Assembly: GCF_023630705.1 (NCBI RefSeq)
Contig: NZ_JALQEM010000002.1
Coordinates: forward strand, 62,001-126,000
Reading direction: 5' to 3'
Source: Caballeronia sp. GAFFF1
GTDB lineage: Bacteria > Pseudomonadota > Gammaproteobacteria > Burkholderiales > Burkholderiaceae
Length of the DNA: 64,000 bases
Every line of letters starts with the position of its first letter. Position 1 is the stretch's first letter. Both the position numbers and the translations under genes were made by a program. Under the pieces are notes generated by a model, which searched no databases, was not told the DNA's origin, and saw nothing but the letters and a program-made list of their open reading frames with translations. Of this stretch, positions 27,330 through 36,134 are shown piece by piece.

Positions 27330-27358
27330 TTGCAGTTTACTGACTTTAAAGTCATTAT
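27330..27358 (+). promoter_or_regulatory. Candidate efflux promoter with embedded 14-bp palindrome
   Basis: TTGCAG (27330-27335), 17-nt spacer, CATTAT (27353-27358). The perfect palindrome TGACTTTAAAGTCA at 27341-27354 fills the spacer and reaches into the -10. That placement fits a TetR-family repressor site that blocks polymerase. Confidence 0.55.
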
Positions 27359-27616
27359 CCGACCATGACGACGACAGCCCCGTCGGAATGAGTGGCCGGT
27401 GAGCAGTCGGGGCTGATACCGGATAACTGTGCACGCCCCACTGCGCAAGTGAACGCCAGAACGCGCGAGGAAGAATTGACACGCAACCATGTACCGCCGG
27501 CAGCCGGAAAGCTGGCCAGTCCCATCCTCGCGCAGCTACTCCGGCAGGCGAGCGACGCTGGCGTGCGCCGCCATCGCTGCACGCGCAACGCGGCGCAACT
27601 TGTCGAGGCTCGGTCG

Positions 27617-28573
27617 CTGACGCGTACGGCGCGCGTCGCAGGATGCATGCTCGCTTTTGCCGCGCTCGCGGGCTGTTCGCGCGAGGATGCGCCTTCTTAT
27701 CAGGGCTATGTCGAAGGGGAATTCGTCTATCTCAGTTCGTCGCAGGCGGGAACGCTGACGCAACTGCCGGTCAGGCGCGGCCAGACGGTGGATTCGGGCG
27801 CATCCCTGTTCGCGCTCGAATCGGGCAACGAAACCGCGGCCCTGAATCAGGCTAGGGAGCAACTCGCATCGGTGCGTGCCCAGTTGCACGACATCCAGAC
27901 TGGCAAGCGCCCGGTAGAAATCGACGTGACGAAGGCGCAACTCGCACAAGCCGCCGCGAACGCGCGCAAGGCCGCGCTGCAACTCACGCGCGATGAAGCG
28001 CAATACCGTGCGGGCGGCATTTCGAAAGGGCAATTCGACGATTCGCGTGCGAACGCCGAAGCGAGCGCCGCTCAGGTCCGTGAGTTGTCCTATCAAATCG
28101 ACGTTGCGCGGCTACCCGGACGCCACCAGCAGATCACCGCACAGTCGGCGCAAGTCGAGGCCGCGCAGGCCGCCGTCGCTCAGGCGCAGTGGAAGCTCGA
28201 TCAGAAGCGGGTAGCGGCGCCTGCCCAGGGCCGTGTGTACGACACGCTGTTTCGCGTCGGGGAGTGGGTGCCGGCGGGCAGCCCGGTCGTGCAGATGCTG
28301 CCGCCGCAGAACGTCAAGGTACGATTCTTCGTGCCCGAAACGGTGGTCGGCGCCTTGCAGCCGGGCCGCGCGCTGACGATTCATTGCGACGGCTGCGCGG
28401 CCGACGTAGCGGCGCACATCACTTACGTCTCGAACGAGGCTGAATTTACTCCGCCGGTGATCTACAGCAACGAGCGCCGCTCGAAACTCGTCTATATGGT
28501 CGAAGCGCATCCCGCCGTCGGCGATGCCGACAGGCTTCGGCCCGGACAGCCCGTCGCGGTGACGCTGCGATGA
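27617..28573 (+). CDS. HlyD/RND-type periplasmic adaptor lipoprotein of efflux pump
   Basis: About 318 aa. A lipoprotein signal with lipobox LAGC (CMLAFAALAGCSRED) is followed by the beta-barrel/lipoyl (YVEGEFVYLSSSQAGTLTQLPVRRGQTVDSG), a long helical hairpin (residues about 80-190) and the second lipoyl half (VAAPAQGRVYDTLFRVGEWVPAGSPVVQM). Start uncertain: CTG at 27617 has GAGG 8 nt upstream and gives a normal signal peptide (LTRTARVAG...); ATG 27647 lacks a basic n-region; GTG 27563 and GTG 27392 are longer options. Links the inner-membrane ABC complex to the outer-membrane channel. The stop overlaps the next ATG. Confidence 0.85.
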   Translation: MTRTARVAGCMLAFAALAGCSREDAPSYQGYVEGEFVYLSSSQAGTLTQLPVRRGQTVDSGASLFALESGNETAALNQAREQLASVRAQLHDIQTGKRPVEIDVTKAQLAQAAANARKAALQLTRDEAQYRAGGISKGQFDDSRANAEASAAQVRELSYQIDVARLPGRHQQITAQSAQVEAAQAAVAQAQWKLDQKRVAAPAQGRVYDTLFRVGEWVPAGSPVVQMLPPQNVKVRFFVPETVVGALQPGRALTIHCDGCAADVAAHITYVSNEAEFTPPVIYSNERRSKLVYMVEAHPAVGDADRLRPGQPVAVTLR

Positions 28574-29514
28574 ACGAACCGGGCCAGCAGTACGCGATCG
28601 ACGTCCACGGACTCAACAAGCATTTCGGCGACAAGCATGTGGTCAACGATGTCTCTTTGCAGGTCGCGCGCGGCGAGATCTTCGGATTCCTCGGGCCGAA
28701 CGGGAGCGGCAAGACCACGTCGATCCGGCTGATGTGCGGATTGTTGACGCCGGACTCAGGCAGCGGCACGTGTCTCGGCTACGACATACTGACGCAGAGC
28801 GCCCTGATCAAGCGCAACGTCGGCTATATGACGCAGCGCTTCTCGTTCTGGGAAGACATGACCATCCGCGAGAACCTCGACTTCGTCGCGCGGGTGTATC
28901 GAATGAAAAACCGCCGCGAGAAAGTCGACGCAACCTTGGAAGCGCTCGGCCTGCAGAGCCGCTCCAACCAGCTGACCGGGGCGCTGTCGGGTGGCTGGAA
29001 GCAGCGCCTCGCGCTCGCCGCCTGCATGCTGCATGAGCCGCGTCTGCTGTTGCTCGACGAACCGACCGCCGGGGTCGATCCGACCGCACGGCGCGATTTC
29101 TGGGAGGAACTGCATCGTCTTGCCGCGCGTGGAATCTCGGTTCTCGTCAGCACGCACTACATGGACGAGGCGGAACGCTGCCACAAGCTCGCCTATATCG
29201 CGTACGGCAAGCTGCTCGCGCATGGGACGTCGAAGGACGTGATCGACTCGCAAAACCTCGCGACATGGTCGATTTCCGGCGAGCATCTCACGGAGCTGTC
29301 CGAACTGTTGCGCCAGACGGAGGGCGTCGATCAGACCGTCGTATTCGGCTCGGCACTGCATGCGAGCGGTCACGACCATGCCGCACTGGAAGCCGCGATC
29401 CGGCGGGCGACCGACGGCAAGCCGGTACGCATCGAGCAAATCGGTACGGGCCTCGAGGACGTCTTCATCTACATGATGAACCGCTCTGCCGACAACTATG
29501 GAATCAGACCGTGA
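28570..29514 (+). CDS. ABC exporter ATP-binding protein (YbhF/CcmA-like)
   Basis: 314 aa. Walker A GPNGSGKTT, signature LSGGWKQRLALA (an LSGGW variant), Walker B LLLLDEPTAGVDP and H-loop VSTHYMDEAE. The C-terminal extension EQIGTGLEDVFIYMM is typical of the DrrA/YbhF export group. It powers the permease encoded next. ATGA overlap with the adaptor and GTG overlap with the permease indicate strict translational coupling. Confidence 0.94.
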   Translation: MNEPGQQYAIDVHGLNKHFGDKHVVNDVSLQVARGEIFGFLGPNGSGKTTSIRLMCGLLTPDSGSGTCLGYDILTQSALIKRNVGYMTQRFSFWEDMTIRENLDFVARVYRMKNRREKVDATLEALGLQSRSNQLTGALSGGWKQRLALAACMLHEPRLLLLDEPTAGVDPTARRDFWEELHRLAARGISVLVSTHYMDEAERCHKLAYIAYGKLLAHGTSKDVIDSQNLATWSISGEHLTELSELLRQTEGVDQTVVFGSALHASGHDHAALEAAIRRATDGKPVRIEQIGTGLEDVFIYMMNRSADNYGIRP

Positions 29515-30653
29515 ACTTCGATGCTTTCTTCTCGCCCACGCGCTGGTGGAGCATTGTGCTGAAAGAGCTCTTGCAATTGCGACGGGACCGCATCACGTTC
29601 GCGATGATCGTCGGCTTGCCGGTCGTGCAACTCGCGCTCTTCGGCTTTGCGATCAACACCGACCCGAAGCACTTGCCCACCGCGGTGATTCTGCCCGACC
29701 AGAGCCCGTTCTCGCGCAGCTTCGTCGCGGCCATGGAGAACTCGGCGTACTTTCGGATCGTCGACACGCTGCGTACTGAGGAGGAGGGACGTCGCGCGCT
29801 CGCTGAAGGGCGCGTGCAATTCGTGCTGACAGTCCCCGCCGATTTCTCAAGGAGATTGCTGCGCGGCGAACGGCCCGCGTTGCTGGTCGAAGCGGATGCG
29901 ACCGACCCGACGGCGACGGGCACGGCGCTCGGCGCGTTGCCGAGCCTCGTTCAGCCGGTCGTGGACAAGGACCTCACCGGGCCGCTCGCGCGCCTGAACG
30001 GAACACCCGCCGCTTTCAGCGTGCAGGTGCAGCGTCTCTACAATCCGGAAGGCATCACGCAGTACAACGTCGTGCCAGGGCTGATGGGCGTCATCCTGAC
30101 CATGACGATGGTGATGATGACGGGCCTCGCCATCACGCGCGAACGCGAGCGCGGAACGATGGAAAACCTTCTCGCGACACCGGTGCTGCCGCTCGAGGTG
30201 ATGACCGGCAAGATCGTGCCCTACGTGGCGATCGGGCTGGTGCAGGTGTCCATCATCCTCGCCGCGTGTCGTTACGTTTTCAACGTGCCCTTCGAAGGCA
30301 GTGTGCTGGCGATCTATCTGACGTCGCTGCTATTCATCGCCGCTAACCTGACCGTGGGCATCACGCTGTCGTCGCTCGCGCAGAACCAGTTGCAGGCCGT
30401 GCAGCTCACTTTCTTCTACTTCCTGCCGAGTCTGTTGTTATCCGGCTTCATGTTTCCCTTCGCGGGCATGCCACGCTGGGCGCAATGGATCGGCGACGTG
30501 CTGCCGCTCACATACTTCAACCGGCTCGTGCGCGGCATCCTGCTCAAGGGCAACGGATGGGCCGAACTGTGGCCGTCGGTCTGGCCTCTGATGGTGTTCA
30601 CGGTGGTCGTGCTGGGCATCGCGTTGCGCTTTTACCGGCGCACGCTCGACTAG
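29511..30653 (+). CDS. ABC-2 type exporter permease (YbhS/YbhR-like)
   Basis: 380 aa. N-terminal helix (LLQLRRDRITFAMIVGLPVVQLALFGFAIN), a large periplasmic loop of about 150 residues and five C-terminal helices with the ABC-2 signature region TRERERGTMENLLATPV. It starts with GTG at 29511 overlapping the ATPase stop. A single permease gene implies a homodimer. The substrate cannot be read from sequence; YbhFSR-type pumps export cationic drugs. Confidence 0.92.
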   Translation: MNFDAFFSPTRWWSIVLKELLQLRRDRITFAMIVGLPVVQLALFGFAINTDPKHLPTAVILPDQSPFSRSFVAAMENSAYFRIVDTLRTEEEGRRALAEGRVQFVLTVPADFSRRLLRGERPALLVEADATDPTATGTALGALPSLVQPVVDKDLTGPLARLNGTPAAFSVQVQRLYNPEGITQYNVVPGLMGVILTMTMVMMTGLAITRERERGTMENLLATPVLPLEVMTGKIVPYVAIGLVQVSIILAACRYVFNVPFEGSVLAIYLTSLLFIAANLTVGITLSSLAQNQLQAVQLTFFYFLPSLLLSGFMFPFAGMPRWAQWIGDVLPLTYFNRLVRGILLKGNGWAELWPSVWPLMVFTVVVLGIALRFYRRTLD

Positions 30654-30665
30654 GAGGATCCGTCG

Positions 30666-32099
30666 ATGAAGATCTTCGCAGGCGCCACCGTCCTCGCCGC
30701 GGCTTTCGCGGTTTGCGGCTGCGCGGCAGGCCCCGACTTCGAGTCGCCGGCCGCGCCCACCGCAAAGTCATATACGCGCGACGCCCAGCCCGTGACCGCC
30801 GAGGCAGAGGGAACGACGCAGACCTTCACCCACGCCGATACCGCGTTGCCCATGTGGTGGACGCAGTTCGGCTCCGACGCGCTGAACCGTCTCGTCGACA
30901 CAGCGTGGCACAACAGCCCGACGCTGGCGCAACCGCGAGCCAGGTTGACGGAAGCGCGCGAGAACTATGTGGCGGAAGCCGGCGCTACGAGGTATCCCGA
31001 GATCGACGCCGGTTTGTCCGCCACGCGCCAGAAAGTCGACCTGAATTCGTTCGGTATTACGTCAGTACCGAGTCCAGGTCCTTTCACCGTCTACAACGCG
31101 TCGCTCAGCGTGTCTTATGCGCTCGATGTTTTCGGCGGCAACCGGCGCACGCTGGAAGGGCTGATGGCGCAGGTCGATTACGAAGCCTACGAGCTCGAAG
31201 CGGCCAAGCTCTCGCTCGCCGGCAACGTCGTTGCGTATGCGATCCGCCGGGCGTCGCTACAGAACGAGATTGACCTGACGGAAGGCCTCGCTGACACCCA
31301 GGCGCGCCAGTTGTCGATCATCGAACGACGATTCGCGGCCGGCGGCGTGTCGCTGCTCGACGTGAGCAGTCAGCGCACGCTGCTCGCGCAAACACGCGCG
31401 ACACTGCCGCCACTGTCGACGCAACTTGCCCAAGCCGATCATCGACTGGCGATATTGCTCGGTACTGCGCCTTCCGATGCCGATTTTCACGACATCACGC
31501 TCGCCTCGTTACAGCTGCCGTCGGTTGTTCCGGTGACGCTGCCTTCAACCCTCGCGCAAGAACGCCCCGATATTCGCGCGTCCGAAGCGCTGCTGCACCA
31601 GGCGAGCGCGAATGTAGGCGTGGCAACGGCCAACCTGTATCCGCAGTTTGCGATTTCGGCGGGGATCGGCTCGCAGCGCACGCGAATAGCGGACGTGCTG
31701 AATGGAATGAACATCTGGAATATCGGCCTTAATTTGACGCAGCCGCTCTTTCATGGCGGCGAGCTGCGCGCGAAGAAGCGCGCCGCACAGGCACAGTATG
31801 AAGCGGCATTGGCCAGCTATAAGCAAACCGTGCTTCAGGCGCTGCAGCAAGTCGCCGATGCATTGCAGGCGCTGAATCACGACGCACAAACGCTGAGCCA
31901 ACGCAGCGACGCGCAGCGCGAAGCCGAGGCAAGTCTTGCTATCGCGCAAGCGCAGTATGCGGCAGGCGGCGTCAGTCAGTTCGGCCTGCTCGATACGCAA
32001 CGCTCGGCGCTGCAGACCACATTGGATCGAAGCCGTGCTCATGCCGACCGGTTGTCGGACACGGCGGCGCTGTTTCAGTCGCTTGGACGGGCATGGTGA
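30666..32099 (+). CDS. Outer-membrane efflux lipoprotein, NodT/OprM family
   Basis: 477 aa. Lipobox VCGC (Cys19 of AVCGCAAGPDFESP), then the two repeated TolC-like halves (about 75-270 and 285-475) with WWTQFGSDALNRLVDTAW and the OMF signature region QERPDIRASEALLHQASANVGVATANLYPQFA. It forms the trimeric outer-membrane channel for the pump. AGGAGG precedes the ATG, 12 nt after the permease stop. It completes a tripartite pump with an ABC rather than an RND motor. Confidence 0.93.
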   Translation: MKIFAGATVLAAAFAVCGCAAGPDFESPAAPTAKSYTRDAQPVTAEAEGTTQTFTHADTALPMWWTQFGSDALNRLVDTAWHNSPTLAQPRARLTEARENYVAEAGATRYPEIDAGLSATRQKVDLNSFGITSVPSPGPFTVYNASLSVSYALDVFGGNRRTLEGLMAQVDYEAYELEAAKLSLAGNVVAYAIRRASLQNEIDLTEGLADTQARQLSIIERRFAAGGVSLLDVSSQRTLLAQTRATLPPLSTQLAQADHRLAILLGTAPSDADFHDITLASLQLPSVVPVTLPSTLAQERPDIRASEALLHQASANVGVATANLYPQFAISAGIGSQRTRIADVLNGMNIWNIGLNLTQPLFHGGELRAKKRAAQAQYEAALASYKQTVLQALQQVADALQALNHDAQTLSQRSDAQREAEASLAIAQAQYAAGGVSQFGLLDTQRSALQTTLDRSRAHADRLSDTAALFQSLGRAW

Positions 32100-32363
32100 A
32101 TTTGCGCTAGGGGCGCAGAAGCCGCGTTTCTGGCCTTTCTATGCCCGAAGCAGACACGCACGCACGATCGTCGATGGATCAATCCTTCGCGCGAGAGAAC
32201 TGGCTTGGCGTCCTATCGTCGGTGCGTGACCGGCGTCCACACCAACGTGCTCTGGCTTCTTCGCCTTGCTATGGCAACTTCGTCCGATACAACGCACCGC
32301 GCTCGCGGTGCGGGACACAGAGTGTGTCTCGGAAGTCGGAATGAGCCTTCGCTCGCGCACGAC
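32100..32363. other. Intergenic region after the efflux operon
   Basis: About 264 bp before the ftsY terminator. I see no convincing gene, promoter or repeat here beyond a short CGCACCGCG / CGCGGTGCG inverted repeat near 32300. Confidence 0.5.
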
Positions 32364-32396
32364 GAAAAAAAAGGGCGTCTCCCCGACGCCCTTTTT
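32364..32396 (-). terminator. Intrinsic terminator of ftsY
   Basis: AAAGGGCGTC (32370-32379), 5-nt loop, GACGCCCTTT (32385-32394). On the minus strand it is followed by a run of eight T. T residues on the other side make it potentially bidirectional for the efflux operon. Confidence 0.92.
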
Positions 32397-32404
32397 CGCG
32401 AACA

Positions 32405-33628
32405 TCAACCCAGCAGCGCGTCGGCGAACTCTTCCGCCTTGAACGGCTGCAAGTCCTCGACTTTCTCGCCGACGCCGATGAAGTACACCGGAATCGGCCG
32501 CTGCCGCGCGATGGCGGCGAGAATGCCGCCCTTGGCCGTGCCGTCCAGCTTCGTCACGATGAGGCCGGTCAGACCGAGCGCATCGTCGAACGCCTTCACT
32601 TGCGCCAGCGCGTTTTGCCCCGTGTTCGCGTCGATGACGAGCAGCACTTCGTGAGGCGCATCCGGCATGGCCTTCGCGATCACGCGGCGCACCTTGCGCA
32701 ACTCTTCCATCAGATGCAGCTGAGTCGGCAGACGGCCGGCGGTGTCGGCCATCATCACGTCGATCTTGCGGGCGCGCGCCGCGCCCACGGCGTCGAAAAT
32801 AACGGCGGCCGCGTCGCCGCTTTCCTGCGCGATCACCGTCACGTTGTTGCGCTCGCCCCAGACAGTGAGCTGTTCGCGGGCGGCGGCGCGGAAGGTGTCG
32901 CCGGCGGCAAGCAGCACCGACTGGTTGAAGCTCTGCAAGTGCTTCGCCAGCTTGCCGATGCTCGTTGTCTTGCCGACGCCGTTCACGCCCGCGATCATCA
33001 TCACGAGCGGCTGCGCGCGGCCGAGCATCAGCGACTTTTCGAGGGGATGCAGCAAATCGACGAGCAGCGCGCGCAACGCCGCCTTCACCTGCGTGGCCTC
33101 GGTCAAGCGCTCGGCGCGCACTTTCTCGCGCAGTGATTCGAGCAGGAATTCGGTGGCATCGACGCCCGCGTCGGACATCAGCAGCGCGGTTTCGAGCTCC
33201 TCGTACAGGTCTTCGTCGATCTTCGCGCCGACAAAGATTCCCGTCAGGCTCGAACTCGTCTTCGACAGGCCGTTCCGCAGGCGCGACAGCCACGACTTCT
33301 TAGCGGCCGCGTCGGGCTCGGGCGGCGGCAGGACTTCTTCGCTCGCCTCGTCGGTTTCCGGCGCGCGCAGCCATTGCGACTGCGTGCGTCCCTGCCAGTG
33401 CGGCTTCGAATCGCCGTTCGCGGCAGCTTCGGCGGGCGGTTCAGGCTCGACTTCGGCAGGCGGTGCTTCCGAAGGAATGGCGGCGTCGACGGCCGGCTCG
33501 CGTTCCAGCTCCGCCTCGATCACGGGAGCGGACGCTTCTTCGTCCTCTGCGGCGTCGGGCGTATTCTCGGCGGATGGGTCGAGCGGCGCGTCAGCCGGCT
33601 TTTTGAATCGTTTGAAAAAGCTGAACAT
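32405..33628 (-). CDS. ftsY: Signal recognition particle receptor FtsY
   Basis: 407 aa. An acidic, Pro/Ala-rich A domain (about 1-110) is followed by the NG domain with GVNGVGKTTSIGKLA (G1), DTAGRLPTQ (G3) and TKLDGTAKGG (G4). It docks SRP-ribosome complexes at the inner membrane and hydrolyses GTP with Ffh. The ATG at 33628 starts MFSFFKRFKKP, the usual basic/hydrophobic N-terminus. Divergent from rsmD. Confidence 0.96.
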   Translation of the reverse strand: MFSFFKRFKKPADAPLDPSAENTPDAAEDEEASAPVIEAELEREPAVDAAIPSEAPPAEVEPEPPAEAAANGDSKPHWQGRTQSQWLRAPETDEASEEVLPPPEPDAAAKKSWLSRLRNGLSKTSSSLTGIFVGAKIDEDLYEELETALLMSDAGVDATEFLLESLREKVRAERLTEATQVKAALRALLVDLLHPLEKSLMLGRAQPLVMMIAGVNGVGKTTSIGKLAKHLQSFNQSVLLAAGDTFRAAAREQLTVWGERNNVTVIAQESGDAAAVIFDAVGAARARKIDVMMADTAGRLPTQLHLMEELRKVRRVIAKAMPDAPHEVLLVIDANTGQNALAQVKAFDDALGLTGLIVTKLDGTAKGGILAAIARQRPIPVYFIGVGEKVEDLQPFKAEEFADALLG

Positions 33629-33835
33629 GGTCTCGGACGATGATGCGCGCGTCAATCGACGGCCCGGCGCGCTCGTGGAAGAACGCCGCGCAATGGCCCG
33701 CGCAAGAAGAGGTAAGCCGCGTATTTTATCAGGCGTCGTCTATCGCGCTTGTGCGCCAGCCGCCTGTGGTAACGTTGGCTTTCACCATGCGCGCCGTGCA
33801 TTCGGCGCTCGCGCCCGATTCCAACGCTTTCCCCT

Positions 33836-34471
33836 ATGTCCCGTTCTTCCGTATCACGCCCGACCGCTTCTGCCGCCTCTCACCGCGCGCCTTCGCGCGG
33901 CGGCAAGCCGCATACCATCCGCATCATCGGCGGCAACTGGAAGCGCACGCCGTTGCCCGTGCTCGACCTCGACGGCCTGCGTCCGACGCCCGACCGCGTG
34001 CGCGAGACGCTCTTCAACTGGCTTGGTCAGGATCTCGACGGCCGCCGCTGCCTCGATCTCTTCGCCGGCAGCGGGGCGCTCGGGTTCGAGGCGGCGTCGC
34101 GCGGCGCGTCGCGCGTGCTGATGGTCGAGCGCAACGCGCGCGCCGCCGCGCAGCTTCGCGCGAATCTCGACCGGCTCGCCGCCCGCAACATCGAAGTGGC
34201 CGAAGCCGATGCGCTGCGACTCGCCGCCGGCCTCGCGCCCGGTTCGTTCGACGTGATCTTTCTCGATCCCCCTTTCGGCGATCAAGCGTTGCTCACGCGC
34301 GCGCTCGAACTCGCCGCGCCGCTCGCCGCGCCCGATGGCGCCATTTACGTCGAATGCGGCGAGCCGCTGGACCCCGCCGCCATCGACGCGCTTTCCGGCT
34401 GGACCGTGGCCCGCGAGGGCAAGGCGGGCGCGGTTCGGTATCATTTGCTGCGCCGCCAAAATGAGGAATAA
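33836..34471 (+). CDS. rsmD: 16S rRNA (guanine966-N2)-methyltransferase
   Basis: 211 aa. Class I methyltransferase: SAM-binding LDLFAGSGALGFEAASRGA and catalytic DVIFLDPPFGD (DPPF/Y of N-methylases). The substrate-recognition piece IRIIGGNWKRTPLPVLDLDGLRPTPDRVRETLFNWL is typical of RsmD. The usual partner coaD follows 100 nt later. Confidence 0.94.
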   Translation: MSRSSVSRPTASAASHRAPSRGGKPHTIRIIGGNWKRTPLPVLDLDGLRPTPDRVRETLFNWLGQDLDGRRCLDLFAGSGALGFEAASRGASRVLMVERNARAAAQLRANLDRLAARNIEVAEADALRLAAGLAPGSFDVIFLDPPFGDQALLTRALELAAPLAAPDGAIYVECGEPLDPAAIDALSGWTVAREGKAGAVRYHLLRRQNEE

Positions 34472-34571
34472 TGCGCCTGCCGAATCCGGGCGCCGAGGCG
34501 TACCGGAGCGGGCATCGCGGGAATGACGGTCGCCGGAGCGCGGCCCAAGGTCAATAAAAGAGGAGAAGCTC

Positions 34572-35078
34572 ATGGTTGTCGCCGTGTACCCGGGAACATT
34601 CGACCCGCTGACGCGCGGGCATGAAGACATCGTGCGGCGCGCATCGAGCATTTTCGATACGCTGGTCGTGGGCGTGGCCGACAGCCGCGCGAAGAAGCCG
34701 TTTTTCACGTTGCAGGAGCGGCTCGATATCGCGCATGACGTGCTCGGGCATTATCCGAACGTGCAAGTGAGCAGCTTCACCGGGCTACTGAAGGACTTCG
34801 TGCGCAAGAACAATGCGCGCGTGATCGTGCGCGGACTGCGCGCCGTCTCCGACTTCGAGTACGAGTTTCAGATGGCCGGCATGAACCGCTATCTGCTGCC
34901 CGACGTCGAAACCATGTTCATGACGCCGTCGGACCAGTATCAATTCATCTCGGGCACCATCGTGCGCGAGATCGCGCAACTCGGCGGCGACGTCAGCAAG
35001 TTCGTGTTCCCTTCCGTCGAGAAGCGGCTCATCGACAAGGTCGCGGCTGTTCCTCAAAAAGATCCTGCCGCGCCATAA
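34572..35078 (+). CDS. coaD: Phosphopantetheine adenylyltransferase
   Basis: 168 aa. Penultimate step of coenzyme A synthesis: ATP plus 4'-phosphopantetheine to dephospho-CoA. Nucleotidyltransferase motif [14 protein letters not shown] (T/HxGH) and the ISGTIVRE motif (ISSTxxR class) are visible. GAGGAGAAG precedes the ATG. Length is normal for the family. Confidence 0.96.
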   Translation: MVVAVYPGTFDPLTRGHEDIVRRASSIFDTLVVGVADSRAKKPFFTLQERLDIAHDVLGHYPNVQVSSFTGLLKDFVRKNNARVIVRGLRAVSDFEYEFQMAGMNRYLLPDVETMFMTPSDQYQFISGTIVREIAQLGGDVSKFVFPSVEKRLIDKVAAVPQKDPAAP

Positions 35079-35108
35079 GCATGCGCACGAGCATGGGCGC
35101 CGGGGCGC

Positions 35109-35459
35109 TCAATCCGGCGCGCCGTGCTTGTCTGCCGCTTTGGAGAATGCTTCCGCGAGCTTGTCGAAATGACGTAGCGCGCCGGGCGTCAACTCGATCT
35201 GCTTGCGGCGCGCGTCTTCGGTATCGGTGAGGACGATCCAGCCCTTCTCGCGCATCGACGTGATGCGCGCGTGCAGCGTCGCGGGCGATCCGAACTGGCT
35301 TTGCGCCATCACGTCTCGCACGGAAAGACGCGCTTTCTGCTGGCTCATGCGCGCGACGAATTCGAGGATGCGCTCCTCCAGCGGATCGAGCGCGGGCAGG
35401 CCGCGCAGCGCTTCGGCGAGCTGAAGGAATCGGAGATAGATATCGGCGGGGCGGGTCAT
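35109..35459 (-). CDS. MarR-like winged-helix DNA-binding protein
   Basis: 116 aa with the pattern of a winged helix: LEERILEFVARMSQQKARLSVRDVMAQSQFGSPATLHARITSMREKGWIVLTDTEDARRKQIELTP. MarR-like proteins usually dimerise through terminal helices, which are short here. Targets unknown. Convergent with coaD, and divergent from the membrane-protein gene at 35552, which it may regulate. Confidence 0.8.
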   Translation of the reverse strand: MTRPADIYLRFLQLAEALRGLPALDPLEERILEFVARMSQQKARLSVRDVMAQSQFGSPATLHARITSMREKGWIVLTDTEDARRKQIELTPGALRHFDKLAEAFSKAADKHGAPD

Positions 35460-35551
35460 GCCTGTGCTTCATCCAGTGTGACGGCTCGATCCGCATCAAC
35501 CGCGTGAGCTAAGATGAGCCGATAACAACGGGTGGCGGCCATTCTACTCCC

Positions 35552-36121
35552 ATGTCCAATCTGCGCTTGCACGTCGTCTCCGTGCTCGGCACAGCGGCCG
35601 TGTTCGTGCTGTCTCTGTGGCTCAACGAACGCGTCTTCGCGCACACCGAGTTCGTTCGGGGCGTCAACTGGATCTATCTGCCGTCGGGCGTGAGGCTGCT
35701 CAGTACGCTTCTTTTGGGCGGCGACGGCGCGCTCGGCCTGTTGATCGCAAGCTGGCTCGTCGACTTCTTTTACTTCTTTCCGCACGACCCGGTGCGAGCT
35801 TTCGCCGGGGGCATCATCGCGACGGTTGCGCCGTATGCGGTGTATCGGCTAGCGCGCGAGTGGTACGGCCTCAAGGCGTCATTGGGAAACCTCACCGCGA
35901 ACCGCCTGTTGATTCTCGCGCTCGCCTATTCCATCGCGAACCCGCTGTTGCATCACATCTGGTTTGCGCTGCGCGGGGATACGCAGAATATCGTCGAGCG
36001 GTTCTTCGTGATGGTCGTAGGCGATCTGGCCGGCGCGTTGATCGTGCTGTACGCGGCGAAAGCGTTGCTGGCCATCGTTTTCAGACACGGGCTGCCTCGC
36101 GGCGAACGGCTCGAAGACTAG
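35552..36121 (+). CDS. MASE1-like integral membrane protein
   Basis: 189 aa with about 5-6 hydrophobic helices (VVSVLGTAAVFVLSLWL; GVRLLSTLLLGGDGALGLLIASWLVDFFYFF; GGIIATVAPYAVYRLA; LLILALAYSIANPLLHHIWF; FFVMVVGDLAGALIVLYAAKALLAIVF). The segment WIYLPSGVRLL and the following helices resemble the MASE1 sensor domain, but no GGDEF, EAL or kinase output domain is attached. Function unknown; it may act as a stand-alone sensor or transporter-like protein. Confidence 0.7.
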   Translation: MSNLRLHVVSVLGTAAVFVLSLWLNERVFAHTEFVRGVNWIYLPSGVRLLSTLLLGGDGALGLLIASWLVDFFYFFPHDPVRAFAGGIIATVAPYAVYRLAREWYGLKASLGNLTANRLLILALAYSIANPLLHHIWFALRGDTQNIVERFFVMVVGDLAGALIVLYAAKALLAIVFRHGLPRGERLED

Positions 36122-36134
36122 CGCCAACGCGCCG

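Larger units (their letters stand above)
27099..27616. other. Divergent control region of the TetR efflux locus
   Basis: 518 bp without a convincing gene other than possible upstream extension of the adaptor ORF (in-frame GTG at 27392). It contains two perfect palindromes (27293-27305 and 27341-27354) and a promoter candidate reading towards the efflux genes. Confidence 0.6.

Noticed and set aside
32139..33293. 384-aa minus-strand ORF overlapping ftsY in another frame
   Set aside because: It is a frame-shifted Arg-rich reading of ftsY with a tail running into the empty 32100-32363 gap; no family resemblance.
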